Part shown: positions 33,332-40,006 of the stretch, one piece after another
How positions within the stretch are numbered: position 1 is the first letter of the stretch
Layout of the letters: each line of letters starts with the position of its first letter
Source of the DNA: an uncultured Chthonomonas sp.
Lineage (GTDB): Bacteria > Armatimonadota > Chthonomonadetes > Chthonomonadales > Chthonomonadaceae
Direction of reading: 5' to 3'
Assembly (NCBI GenBank): GCA_903859705.1
Contig: CAIONQ010000054.1
Span: 1 to 40,006, forward strand
DNA length: 40,006 nt
The notes under the pieces: generated by a model
What the model saw: the letters and a program-made list of their open reading frames with translations, nothing else
Told to the model about the DNA's origin: nothing
Databases searched by the model: none
Program-made: the position numbers and the translations under genes

Positions 33332-35893
33332 ATGAAAAGACATTATAGATACAGCATCGCTGCTGGACTAACGGCTGGCCTTGCGGCCATAACATGCGCT
33401 GCTGGCGCACAAACTCCAGATGCCGATATCCCACAACTCAAGAGTTTCGTTTTCCAGAAAGATGGCTCACTTGTAGATCGCATTGGCCTGGAAACGGCTT
33501 CGGCAAGGCGTACGGGGGGCAGCGCAAAGGCTCATGTGGCGGCCCTGCTGGCTTCCGTTGTGGCATCTGATGCGACGTTTGATGCGAAAGAGTTCGCCTG
33601 CAGGCAGCTGGTATTTGTTGCCGGGCCCACAGAGGTAAAAACGCTTGTTGCCGCAGCAAAAGACCCGGCTCTGGCACAGTATGCAGTGGGAGTTTTGGCT
33701 AACATCCCGGGTAAGGCAGTAAATGATGCCGTGATAGCAGCCCTGCCCACTTTGCCAACAGATTCGCAGTTCTACCTTGTGAAGCTCCTTGCCGAACGGA
33801 ACGATGCGCGGGCAGCTGCTACGCTCACTTACTTTATGATGGGTGCCAATCTGGAGCGCGCATCCAGTGCGGCTGCCTCCCTGGCGCGCATATCCGGCCC
33901 ATCCGCTCATGAGGTACTTGTGGCTGCGTTTAAGGCCTCTGATGAAAAGCGAAAACCTGGCCTTGGAGCTGCCCTTATCCTTAGGGCTGGCAGGCTGGCC
34001 GCAGCTGGCAACAGCGCAGATGCCGCCCAGCTCTATTCCATTTGCGATGCCTCTGGCCTGCCCATGCTGCGCGCCGCGGCATTACGCGGCAGGGCGGCAT
34101 CCAACCCTTCAGGCTCGGCATCGTTGGTGCTTGCTGCACTGAAAGAGAACGGTACCCCACGGCAATCTATGGCGGCCGATATTCTGAGAACCAGCAGCAA
34201 TCCCACCTTGCGCTCTCAGGTAGGCGCGGCACTGCCGGCACTCACACCGCATACGCAAACCATTGTTCTAAAAGCCCTGGAGGATCAAGGAGAGCGTGCC
34301 GATTGGCCAGGCATTAGAGGGCTGGCATCAAATGGCACCGGTGAAGTTAAGCTTGCAGCCATTGAAGCACTTGGGAAGATCAGCACACCCAGTGCGCTGC
34401 CAGTTTTACTTAAATCGGCAGCTTCTGGATCTGCGGCAGAGAAATTGGCAGCACAGGATAGCATCTGCCGTTTGCGTGGTGCAGAAGTAGATGCAGGGTT
34501 GAGAGCTGCTCTGCTCAACGGGTCAACACCCGGAGCTATTCGGCAGATTTCTGCAGGTTTGCTGGCTCGCCGCCGCGCAGTTTCTGCCTTTGGCGATATC
34601 TCCAGCCTGCTCGGCACTAAAGATGAAAAGCTGCGGGCCGCATGCTACGCTGCTTTGCGCGATTCTGGCCCGGCATCGCTGCTGCCCACCGTACTGGCAC
34701 ATGCCCTCACACTACCGGCCGATGCTCGGGATAATGCCATAGAAGCCTGTGTAGAGATTGCGCGCAGAGGAACCACAGAAGCTGAGCGCACCGGACCCCT
34801 GTTAACGGCTTTGGACGCTGCAAAACAACCGGCAGACAAGCTGACCCTGCTTACAGTACTTAACCAGGTGGGTGGGCTAAGGGCGCTGATGGCCCTGAAG
34901 AAGGCGTACTCCTCCCCAACTATTGAAGTACGAGAAGGGGCGCTTGCACTGCTATCCGAATGGCCCACGGAAGAGCCGCTGGAGCTGCTGCTGAAAGCGG
35001 CAAAATCTGGACTAACCCCCAGAACCAAAGCGATTGGCCTGCGTGGATACCTGAAGATGATAGCGGCCAATGAGCAGCGTGCTCCTGAGAAAACCCTGGC
35101 ATTGCTGAACAGCATCGCACCCGAGGTAACTCGCCCAGAGGATAAGCGGCAGATACTATCCGCAATAGCCAAAGTTCACTCAATCGATGCCTTGCGGTTT
35201 GTTTCAGGATATCTGAAGCAGGATGGAGTACAATCCGAGGCTGAGAGCGCGGCAGTAGAGATTGGCCGTACCACAGCATCCGCATTCCCGGATGAGACGG
35301 CGGCCATCCTTGGCCCCATCGCTTCGAGCAGTTCAGATGATGCCGTAAAGGCGGCAGCTTCAGCGGCACTGGCAGCCCCCGCAAAGGCGGCCGGGTTTAT
35401 AACGGCCTGGGAGCTTTCGGCACAATACACACGCGATGGCGCCGATTACAAAACGCTATTCGATGTGGTATTTCCGCCCGAAACAGCCGGGAGTGCAGCT
35501 GGCAACTGGCGCCTGATGACGCCTATAACCAATGCAGAGCAGCCATGGCTTATGGATATACTGGCAGTGTATCCAGGAGAACAGAAGGTTGCTTACATGC
35601 AAACCGCAGTGAATGCCCCGGCCGACCTGGATGTGACGCTGGACCTGGGCAGCGACGATGGGATTAAGGCCTGGGTGAACGGTGCGCTGGTCCTAACCGA
35701 CAACACCGCCCGCGCCGCCGCCCCCGGTGAAGAAAAGGTGCAGATCCACCTGAAACAGGGTTGGAACACACTCATGCTGAAGGTTACTCAAAATGTAATG
35801 GGCTGGGGCGCGTGCGCCCGGCTTATCGGCGCGGATGGCAACACTCCTGCCGGGCTCAAATACTCGGTGCCTTCGGCAAACAAGGCCAGATAA
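33332..35893 (+). CDS. Exported HEAT-repeat protein with C-terminal beta-sandwich
   Basis: This 853-residue protein has a signal peptide (about 9-26, ending AGAQT). From about 60 to 690 it consists of Ala/Leu-rich helical pairs of ~30 residues typical of HEAT or PBS-lyase-like repeats (for example VKLAAIEALGKISTPSALPVLLKSA and VREGALALLSEWPTEEPLELLLKAA). The last ~140 residues form a beta-rich domain with LDLGSDDGIKAWVNGALVL and LKQGWNTLMLKV, similar to modules that bind carbohydrate or pack on glycosidases. HEAT arrays bind proteins. It lies 52 bp after the Gfo/Idh gene. Function is unknown; a scaffold role in surface sugar processing is an inference. Confidence 0.85.
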   Translation: MKRHYRYSIAAGLTAGLAAITCAAGAQTPDADIPQLKSFVFQKDGSLVDRIGLETASARRTGGSAKAHVAALLASVVASDATFDAKEFACRQLVFVAGPTEVKTLVAAAKDPALAQYAVGVLANIPGKAVNDAVIAALPTLPTDSQFYLVKLLAERNDARAAATLTYFMMGANLERASSAAASLARISGPSAHEVLVAAFKASDEKRKPGLGAALILRAGRLAAAGNSADAAQLYSICDASGLPMLRAAALRGRAASNPSGSASLVLAALKENGTPRQSMAADILRTSSNPTLRSQVGAALPALTPHTQTIVLKALEDQGERADWPGIRGLASNGTGEVKLAAIEALGKISTPSALPVLLKSAASGSAAEKLAAQDSICRLRGAEVDAGLRAALLNGSTPGAIRQISAGLLARRRAVSAFGDISSLLGTKDEKLRAACYAALRDSGPASLLPTVLAHALTLPADARDNAIEACVEIARRGTTEAERTGPLLTALDAAKQPADKLTLLTVLNQVGGLRALMALKKAYSSPTIEVREGALALLSEWPTEEPLELLLKAAKSGLTPRTKAIGLRGYLKMIAANEQRAPEKTLALLNSIAPEVTRPEDKRQILSAIAKVHSIDALRFVSGYLKQDGVQSEAESAAVEIGRTTASAFPDETAAILGPIASSSSDDAVKAAASAALAAPAKAAGFITAWELSAQYTRDGADYKTLFDVVFPPETAGSAAGNWRLMTPITNAEQPWLMDILAVYPGEQKVAYMQTAVNAPADLDVTLDLGSDDGIKAWVNGALVLTDNTARAAAPGEEKVQIHLKQGWNTLMLKVTQNVMGWGACARLIGADGNTPAGLKYSVPSANKAR

Positions 35894-35917
35894 TTGGCAA
35901 GTGACAATAAATCAACT

Positions 35918-36631
35918 ATGAGAAAAGTGCACGTGAATTTAAAACCTCTCCAGCTGCCACTGGCGGCTTTCACATCCCTGGGCATTGCCCTGCTTGCTGG
36001 CCCTGCCTTTGCACAGCAGCCATCAGATCAGGTTCCCCTGCCGCTCAAGCTGCCACGGGCCGTGTTTGCTGGCACCCATCCAGATCTGACGCCTGCCCAG
36101 CTGGCTCGCATAGAAAAACCCGCCAACAAGCCGAGGGCCGTGCCACTGGTTCCTAAAGGAACCACGAACCTTGCCTTGCACAAGAAGGTATCCAGCAGCA
36201 CACCACCCGTTGCTGGCCCGCTGGATAAGATTGTGGATGGCAACAAAGAGGCCACCGAAGAATCGGTGGTTGAGATGAAAACTAAGCTGCAGTGGGTGCA
36301 GATAGATCTTGGTGCTGCTGCCAACCTATCGTACATTGCCGTATGGCACTACCACTCCGAACCAGTGGTTTTTCACAGTGTGGTGGTTCAGGTATCAAAC
36401 GATCCCCTGTTTCTGGATGGGGTTATTACTCTGTTCAACAACGATCAGGATAACGCTGCCGGGCTTGGAATTGGCAAAGATAGAGAGTACTTCGAGAGCT
36501 CTGAAGGCAAGCTCGTTGACGCTAAAAACACAAAAGCCCGCTACGTGCGCCTGTACAGCAAGGGCAGCACTTATCGGGATCCATTGAACCGATACACCGA
36601 AGTTGAGGTGTACGGGGTACCTGCGAAATAA
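35918..36631 (+). CDS. Exported discoidin (F5/8 type C)-like protein
   Basis: I chose ATG 35918; a TTG eight codons earlier abuts the HEAT gene. The 237-residue protein has a signal peptide (about 10-33, ending AFAQQ). From about 90 to the end it has the discoidin/galactose-binding pattern: NLALHKKVSSSTPP, the LDKIVDGNKEATEES start, LQWVQIDLGAAANLSYIAVWHY, and KARYVRLYSKGST plus YTEVEVYG. In such domains loops bind sugars. It follows the HEAT gene by 24 bp and is last in the set, so it probably acts with the previous two in the periplasm. Confidence 0.85.
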   Translation: MRKVHVNLKPLQLPLAAFTSLGIALLAGPAFAQQPSDQVPLPLKLPRAVFAGTHPDLTPAQLARIEKPANKPRAVPLVPKGTTNLALHKKVSSSTPPVAGPLDKIVDGNKEATEESVVEMKTKLQWVQIDLGAAANLSYIAVWHYHSEPVVFHSVVVQVSNDPLFLDGVITLFNNDQDNAAGLGIGKDREYFESSEGKLVDAKNTKARYVRLYSKGSTYRDPLNRYTEVEVYGVPAK

Positions 36632-36862
36632 CGGAACGTGGGAACAGTGAAATGCCCCCTGTCTGATGAGCAGGGGTGCTGAGTTGGCAGGTTACTGTTT
36701 GGGACGACGGGGATCAGTTGGTTGAGATACCCGGGTTAACTTAGCACTCCCCTTCAGGGCTACGCGTCAGTGCCGTGACAATTGTGACAATGACGGAAGA
36801 GCTCATTTACCCCGTTGTTGGGGTACTGGAGCCGCAGGCAGGTACCCCGTACCTGCCCTCGG

Positions 36863-38758
36863 TCACGGATGACGTTGTTTATTCGCCGATGCCTCACGTA
36901 CAGGCAGCACAAGATGTGTGGGATGCCGTCTGGATCGATAGATGCTCTGCGTTGCGATCTGGAAATCTTCTGCCTTTGCCTCGAAGATATTCGGCACAAA
37001 TTTCTGGGGATTATGGTCGATAAGTGGGAACCAGGTGCTCTGGATCTGCACTCCTATTCGGTGGCCCTTGAGGAACACATGGTCTGCCGTATGAAGGTCT
37101 ATGCGGTACTCCTCAACGTGGTTGCTCGGTATTGGCTCTGGCCGTTCAAAGCTCTTGCGGAAGCGGCCACGAAAAGCCTCATCAGAGATAATTAGCTGAT
37201 ATCCGGAAAGTGTAGGCTCAGCCGGATACTCATCTGGATAGATGTCGAGCAGCTTGATCACCCAGTCGCTATCCGTGCCTGTTGTCGCCGCAAACAAGTC
37301 TGCCAGAACATCCCCTGCAATCGTGATATCGCTACTTAATGGAGCGGTTTTCCAGGTAAGCACGTCTGCCCGCATCTGAAGATCTCTCTGATCATCTGTC
37401 AGCCATGTGTACCAGGTGGATCCATCACCATACGTGGGAAGGATCGGCCTTTTGCGGTACGGCGCGGGATGAGCGGGATCGGAAACATACGTCTCGACGC
37501 CGGCAGCATCTGTGGCCTTCGGGCGTTCGAACGATGCGCTCTGTCCTGAATTTAAGTAAAGGTTGCGCTTTACCGTTGCCTTTGGTGGCCAGCTGTCGCC
37601 GGTAATCCACTTCCCGCTTCCGGTCTCAAAAGTCCACACATGAGCGAAGCTGCTGTCTGTCTTACCGGTGGTTTTCAGCCTGCTATCGAACCATGGCATA
37701 AGAATTTTCTCTCGATAGTAGTTACCGGTGGCACTTCCAAAATCGATTGGGCCGAGCTTCTGCCCCGGGCCGCCTTCCCAGCCACCATGGTTCCAGGGGC
37801 CAAGAACGAGATAGGCATTATGGTAGGGATCGTGCTGAGCCAGCTCAGCGTAGATGCGCTGAGGGCCATAAAAGTCTTCTTGATCGTACCATCCTCCAAC
37901 CACCAGGGTTGGTACGGTAAGCGGCGACTTTAAGTAAGGAGCTATCGCCTGTTTCTGCCAGAACGCATCGTAGTTCGGATGGGCAACAAAGTCGTTCCAG
38001 CTGGGATATTTGCCGTGCAGGTAGTTCGCATTAGCGTTTGAAAGAGGCCCCATGCGCAGATACCAGTTGTAGGCATCTGGCAAGTCGATGGGCCAGGTGG
38101 TGTTCAGCTCTTTGCCAGATTCGAGCATCCACACATATTCAAAACCATAGCTCAGGCGGAACGCACCGTTGTGGTGAAAATCGTCACCGAAGAACATATC
38201 TGCAACAGGTGCCTGTGGAGAGGCCGCCTTCAGCGCGGGATGCGGATGGATGAGCGCCATTGCAGCGAGCCAGCCATCGTAGGAGACACCGGCTATACCT
38301 ACACGGCCATTGTTACCGGGCACATGTTTGACGAGCCAATCGATGGTGTCATAGGTATCGGTGCTTTCATCGATGCCGCGGATGTCCTTTTCGGCATGGG
38401 GCTGCCGAAGCATAACGAACGTGCCTTCGGACTTAAACTTGCCGCGGATATCCTGCCACACTCGGATATAACCCTGTTGAGCCAGAGAGGCACTGGCGCC
38501 CGGTGGAAGCGATTTCATGAGCTCTTCTGGAGTTCCGTAAGGCGTACGCTGCATTATAAAGGGCATCGAACCGGAGGGCAGTTTCGGCGCAGCAATCAGG
38601 GTATGCAGCTTAGTGCCATCACGCATGGGGATCTCGGCAGCTGTAACCACCCAATCCTTAGAGGCATCTGGTGCGGATTGAGCCACACTTCGAACACCGG
38701 GCACCAACGCAAACGTGCAAATAAACGCGGACAGGAAAATGGTAGGGTGTTTTATCAT
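36863..38758 (-). CDS. Exported CocE/NonD-family hydrolase (X-Pro dipeptidyl-peptidase S15 type)
   Basis: I chose the ATG at 38758; a TTG five codons upstream is also in frame. The ~631-residue protein has a signal peptide (to about 28, VRSVAQS). The alpha/beta-hydrolase part shows IPMRDGTKLHTLIAAP, QDIRGKFKSEG and the catalytic triad: nucleophile Ser159 in GVSYDG, Asp292 in GGWYDQED and His324 in GPWNHGGW. A C-terminal jelly-roll domain (from about 400) contains LSSDITIAGDVLADLFAATTGTDSDWVIKLLD and ends near HPTHLVLPV, as in the CocE/NonD family. Relatives split esters or X-Pro peptides. The precise substrate cannot be told. It stands alone, convergent with the discoidin gene. Confidence 0.93.
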   Translation of the reverse strand: MIKHPTIFLSAFICTFALVPGVRSVAQSAPDASKDWVVTAAEIPMRDGTKLHTLIAAPKLPSGSMPFIMQRTPYGTPEELMKSLPPGASASLAQQGYIRVWQDIRGKFKSEGTFVMLRQPHAEKDIRGIDESTDTYDTIDWLVKHVPGNNGRVGIAGVSYDGWLAAMALIHPHPALKAASPQAPVADMFFGDDFHHNGAFRLSYGFEYVWMLESGKELNTTWPIDLPDAYNWYLRMGPLSNANANYLHGKYPSWNDFVAHPNYDAFWQKQAIAPYLKSPLTVPTLVVGGWYDQEDFYGPQRIYAELAQHDPYHNAYLVLGPWNHGGWEGGPGQKLGPIDFGSATGNYYREKILMPWFDSRLKTTGKTDSSFAHVWTFETGSGKWITGDSWPPKATVKRNLYLNSGQSASFERPKATDAAGVETYVSDPAHPAPYRKRPILPTYGDGSTWYTWLTDDQRDLQMRADVLTWKTAPLSSDITIAGDVLADLFAATTGTDSDWVIKLLDIYPDEYPAEPTLSGYQLIISDEAFRGRFRKSFERPEPIPSNHVEEYRIDLHTADHVFLKGHRIGVQIQSTWFPLIDHNPQKFVPNIFEAKAEDFQIATQSIYRSRRHPTHLVLPVREASANKQRHP

Positions 38759-38867
38759 GGCAGAGACATTCAATGCAGCTGCCTTTGAATCCTACATTGG
38801 ATGCGCCCTTGGCGCGGGTCGGGGAACTGGGTTTCGCCGTGGCTGAAGGGCCGATTGCGTGCACTTA

Positions 38868-38912
38868 GGCCTGAAGGGCCGGCATAAGGTAGCCTGGGGC
38901 GCAAGGCCAACA
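38868..38912 (+). repeat. Dispersed intergenic repeat, divergent copy
   Basis: A hairpin-like GGCCTGAAGGGCC is followed by GGCATAAGGTAGC and a second part, CCTGGGGCGCAAGGCC. This is the same architecture as the three copies at 39198-39716: hairpin, short conserved linker with ATA and TAGC, hairpin. The surrounding 38759-39207 gap has no gene; it also holds a tract around 39118-39160 resembling the CTTTGCG(G)C...CTTTGCGTG intergenic repeats seen in several phyla. Confidence 0.45.
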
Positions 38913-39197
38913 TACGTTGCCAATATGAACCCGAGCACTGCAGGTGCGATCTCAATTTGGCTGCTTCGAGTTGAACTGAGATGGGCTACTCGGTGATGCT
39001 TTGTGGTGTTTACTCTCAGCATCCTCTCAACAAGTCTCTGCGTAAGCGGCTTTGCGTGCACCTATGCTTCCACAACCTACCACCTCTGCACGCCTCACTC
39101 CGAAGGCAACAACCTCTCGTTAGAATCTTTGCGGCTCCGCGTCTTTGCGTGCCGCTAATAAAAAAACCTATCGGCCCACACCCGCCCCCCATCCGAA

Positions 39198-39252
39198 GGC
39201 GCGCATTTCAGTGCTGAAAGCGCGACATAGGATAGCGAAGCCCGATAGGGCT
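39198..39252 (+). repeat. Dispersed intergenic repeat, copy 1
   Basis: GGCGCGCATTTCAG, a short hairpin arm, then GATAGCGAAGCCCGATAGGGCT. It is directly repeated at 39521-39575 and inverted at 39668-39716. Confidence 0.7.
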
Positions 39253-39540
39253 CACAGTAGGCGTACCGGGTTCACTGCCGCGCCGAGAGAAGCGAGGGAA
39301 GAGCGGTAGGGGGAAGTCTCCAGCGTAGATTGGATCTCTGGAGATTAACCTGCCTATACTCGCATCGTAGTATCGGTGCCCGAGCAGCATCAGGCCAGAA
39401 TCGGCGTCGGCCCAACCGCCGGGTTCCGGGCTCGCGCCCAGCATGAGAAGCGTGCAACGAATTGCCGCAGGCGCACTTGGCACCAATCCCCAATCTTTAA
39501 TACCCAACTCCGCGCCGGTAGGCGCGCATTTCAGCCCCAA
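39208..39540 (-). pseudogene. RHS core remnant
   Basis: Within this frame, residues encoded by 39316-39420 read WADADSGLMLLGHRYYDAS...GRLISRDPIYAGD, a typical RHS core segment (YYD, GR, RDP). Nothing RHS-like lies on either side: the preceding ~40 residues and the end (FPRFSRRGSEPG...) are unrelated, and dispersed repeats abut both ends. It is a broken fragment of an RHS gene, on the opposite strand to the RHS gene at the left edge. Confidence 0.65.
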
Positions 39541-39575
39541 CGGGGCGGTATACGATAGCGAAGCCCGATAGGGCT
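39521..39575 (+). repeat. Dispersed intergenic repeat, copy 2
   Basis: GGCGCGCATTTCAG, the hairpin CCCCAACGGGG, then GTATACGATAGCGAAG and CCCGATAGGGCT. It is the copy with the clearest hairpin arms. Confidence 0.7.
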
Positions 39576-39602
39576 GGGAAATGAGATGTTCAAAAAATCA
39601 AT

Positions 39603-39645
39603 CCCCCTCCTGTTGCCGCGCCAACGGCGCGGCAACAACAGGGGG
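39603..39645. repeat. Long perfect hairpin
   Basis: TGTTGCCGCGCC and GGCGCGGCAACA (39611-39622 / 39626-39637) pair with a 3-nt loop. After a 2-nt mismatch, CCCCCT pairs with AGGGGG. No poly-T follows, so it is more likely part of the repeat cluster than a terminator. Confidence 0.6.
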
Positions 39646-39667
39646 CAGGTTTGTGCCCGATATTACC

Positions 39668-39716
39668 AGGGCTATCGCCCTTCGCTATCGTATAACGCAC
39701 TTTCAGCGCTGAATGC
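39668..39716 (-). repeat. Dispersed intergenic repeat, copy 3 (inverted)
   Basis: Read on the minus strand: GCATTCAGCGCTGAAAG, then GCGTTATACGATAGCGAAGG and GCGATAGCCCT, matching the other copies in opposite orientation. Just to its right, 39730-39796 holds a direct repeat of CCTCGCT...CGAAGCGGCCTAAC. The 39576-39826 stretch contains no gene. Confidence 0.65.
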
Positions 39717-39826
39717 ATGAGGTCGCAAGGCATCCTCGCTTCACGAAGCGGCCTAACTCTCCTCGCTTCCCTCGCTAAGCGAAGCGGCCTAACCCAGCCA
39801 CCGGTGATGTAGGGGGAATCTCACTA

Positions 39827-40006
39827 CTAAGAGTCAAAGTTGTTATGTGCCTCAAGTAATCTCACTACTGTGTCCTGCAGGTACTCCTCATCAGCGTCGA
39901 GTGGAACCGTTGAGGCTATCGCCAATAGATCTGGCATAAGTTCTTCCACAAGCTCCCGATCGCCGTAAACTACACTGCCAATAAGAAAGTACTTCCAGAT
40001 TGTGTC
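39827..40006 (-). CDS. Small acidic protein, 3' end only (partial)
   Basis: The minus-strand frame is open to the window edge and ends at TAG (39829-39827), giving the last 59 residues: it contains WKYFLIGSVVYGDRELVEEL, MPDLLAIAS and a last part DEEYLQDTVVRLLEAHNNFDS. It is acidic and helical, of a type often seen in small immunity-like proteins. Its position just upstream, on the same strand, of an RHS remnant fits such a role, but no family can be named from a fragment. Confidence 0.6.
   Translation of the reverse strand, partial: DTIWKYFLIGSVVYGDRELVEELMPDLLAIASTVPLDADEEYLQDTVVRLLEAHNNFDS

Noticed and set aside
36654-36679. Hairpin CCCCTG...CAGGGG after the discoidin gene
   Set aside because: The stem is only 6 bp with a 9-nt loop and no following T run, so a terminator is not well supported.

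Overview
The window looks like chromosomal DNA of a Gram-negative-type, saprophytic bacterium of moderate GC content. Outer-membrane barrels, an RND efflux pump with a membrane-fusion subunit and many signal peptides imply a diderm envelope. Unusual secreted glycoside hydrolases, a Tat-exported Gfo/Idh/MocA protein, a HEAT-repeat/carbohydrate-binding protein, RHS proteins and dispersed hairpin-rich intergenic repeats fit the Armatimonadota or the PVC/Planctomycete-like lineages. That placement is an inference from gene style, not a measured phylogeny. I saw no rRNA, tRNA, CRISPR array or intact insertion sequence.

Layout. 1-3350: the 3' end of an RHS protein with a Cys-rich variable tip, a membrane/ankyrin gene that appears frameshifted, and a decayed IS1182-type transposase. 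3353-10569: divergent secreted glycoside hydrolases (GH127-like and GH71/99-like), then MsrB, an AraC/GyrI-type regulator and an exported amidohydrolase. 10676-23201: a Gly-rich STN-domain protein; a minus-strand gene set of membrane-fusion protein, HME-RND pump, seven-heme cytochrome c, HAMP membrane protein and outer-membrane barrel; a LytS/LytR-type two-component pair; and two plus-strand outer-membrane-type proteins. 23198-27751: a bifunctional rhamnulose-1-phosphate aldolase/dehydrogenase, an RNB-domain ribonuclease and an unknown membrane protein. 27806-31244: a tight three-gene operon of a kelch/E-set protein with a Lys/Glu/Ile-rich tract, a half-ATP-grasp-like protein and a RimK-like ATP-grasp ligase. 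31948-36631: a Tat-exported Gfo/Idh/MocA protein, a HEAT-repeat protein and a discoidin-like protein in a row. 36863-38758: an exported CocE/NonD hydrolase. 38868-40006: intergenic repeats, an RHS core remnant and the 3' end of a small acidic protein.

How the genes may work together. The glycoside hydrolases, the aldolase/dehydrogenase, and the Gfo/Idh-HEAT-discoidin set suggest breakdown of plant or microbial polysaccharides, including arabinose- and rhamnose-containing ones. The efflux/cytochrome/HAMP set next to a LytTR two-component system suggests an envelope stress or metal/redox module. The pump carries Asn at a position where CzcA needs Asp for transport, and no TolC-like channel is encoded nearby.

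The best candidate for an undescribed system is the 27806-31244 operon. Its ATP-grasp enzyme resembles the ligases that form amide bonds on peptide side chains, and its first gene supplies a repetitive tract rich in exactly the side chains (Lys, Glu) that such enzymes join.
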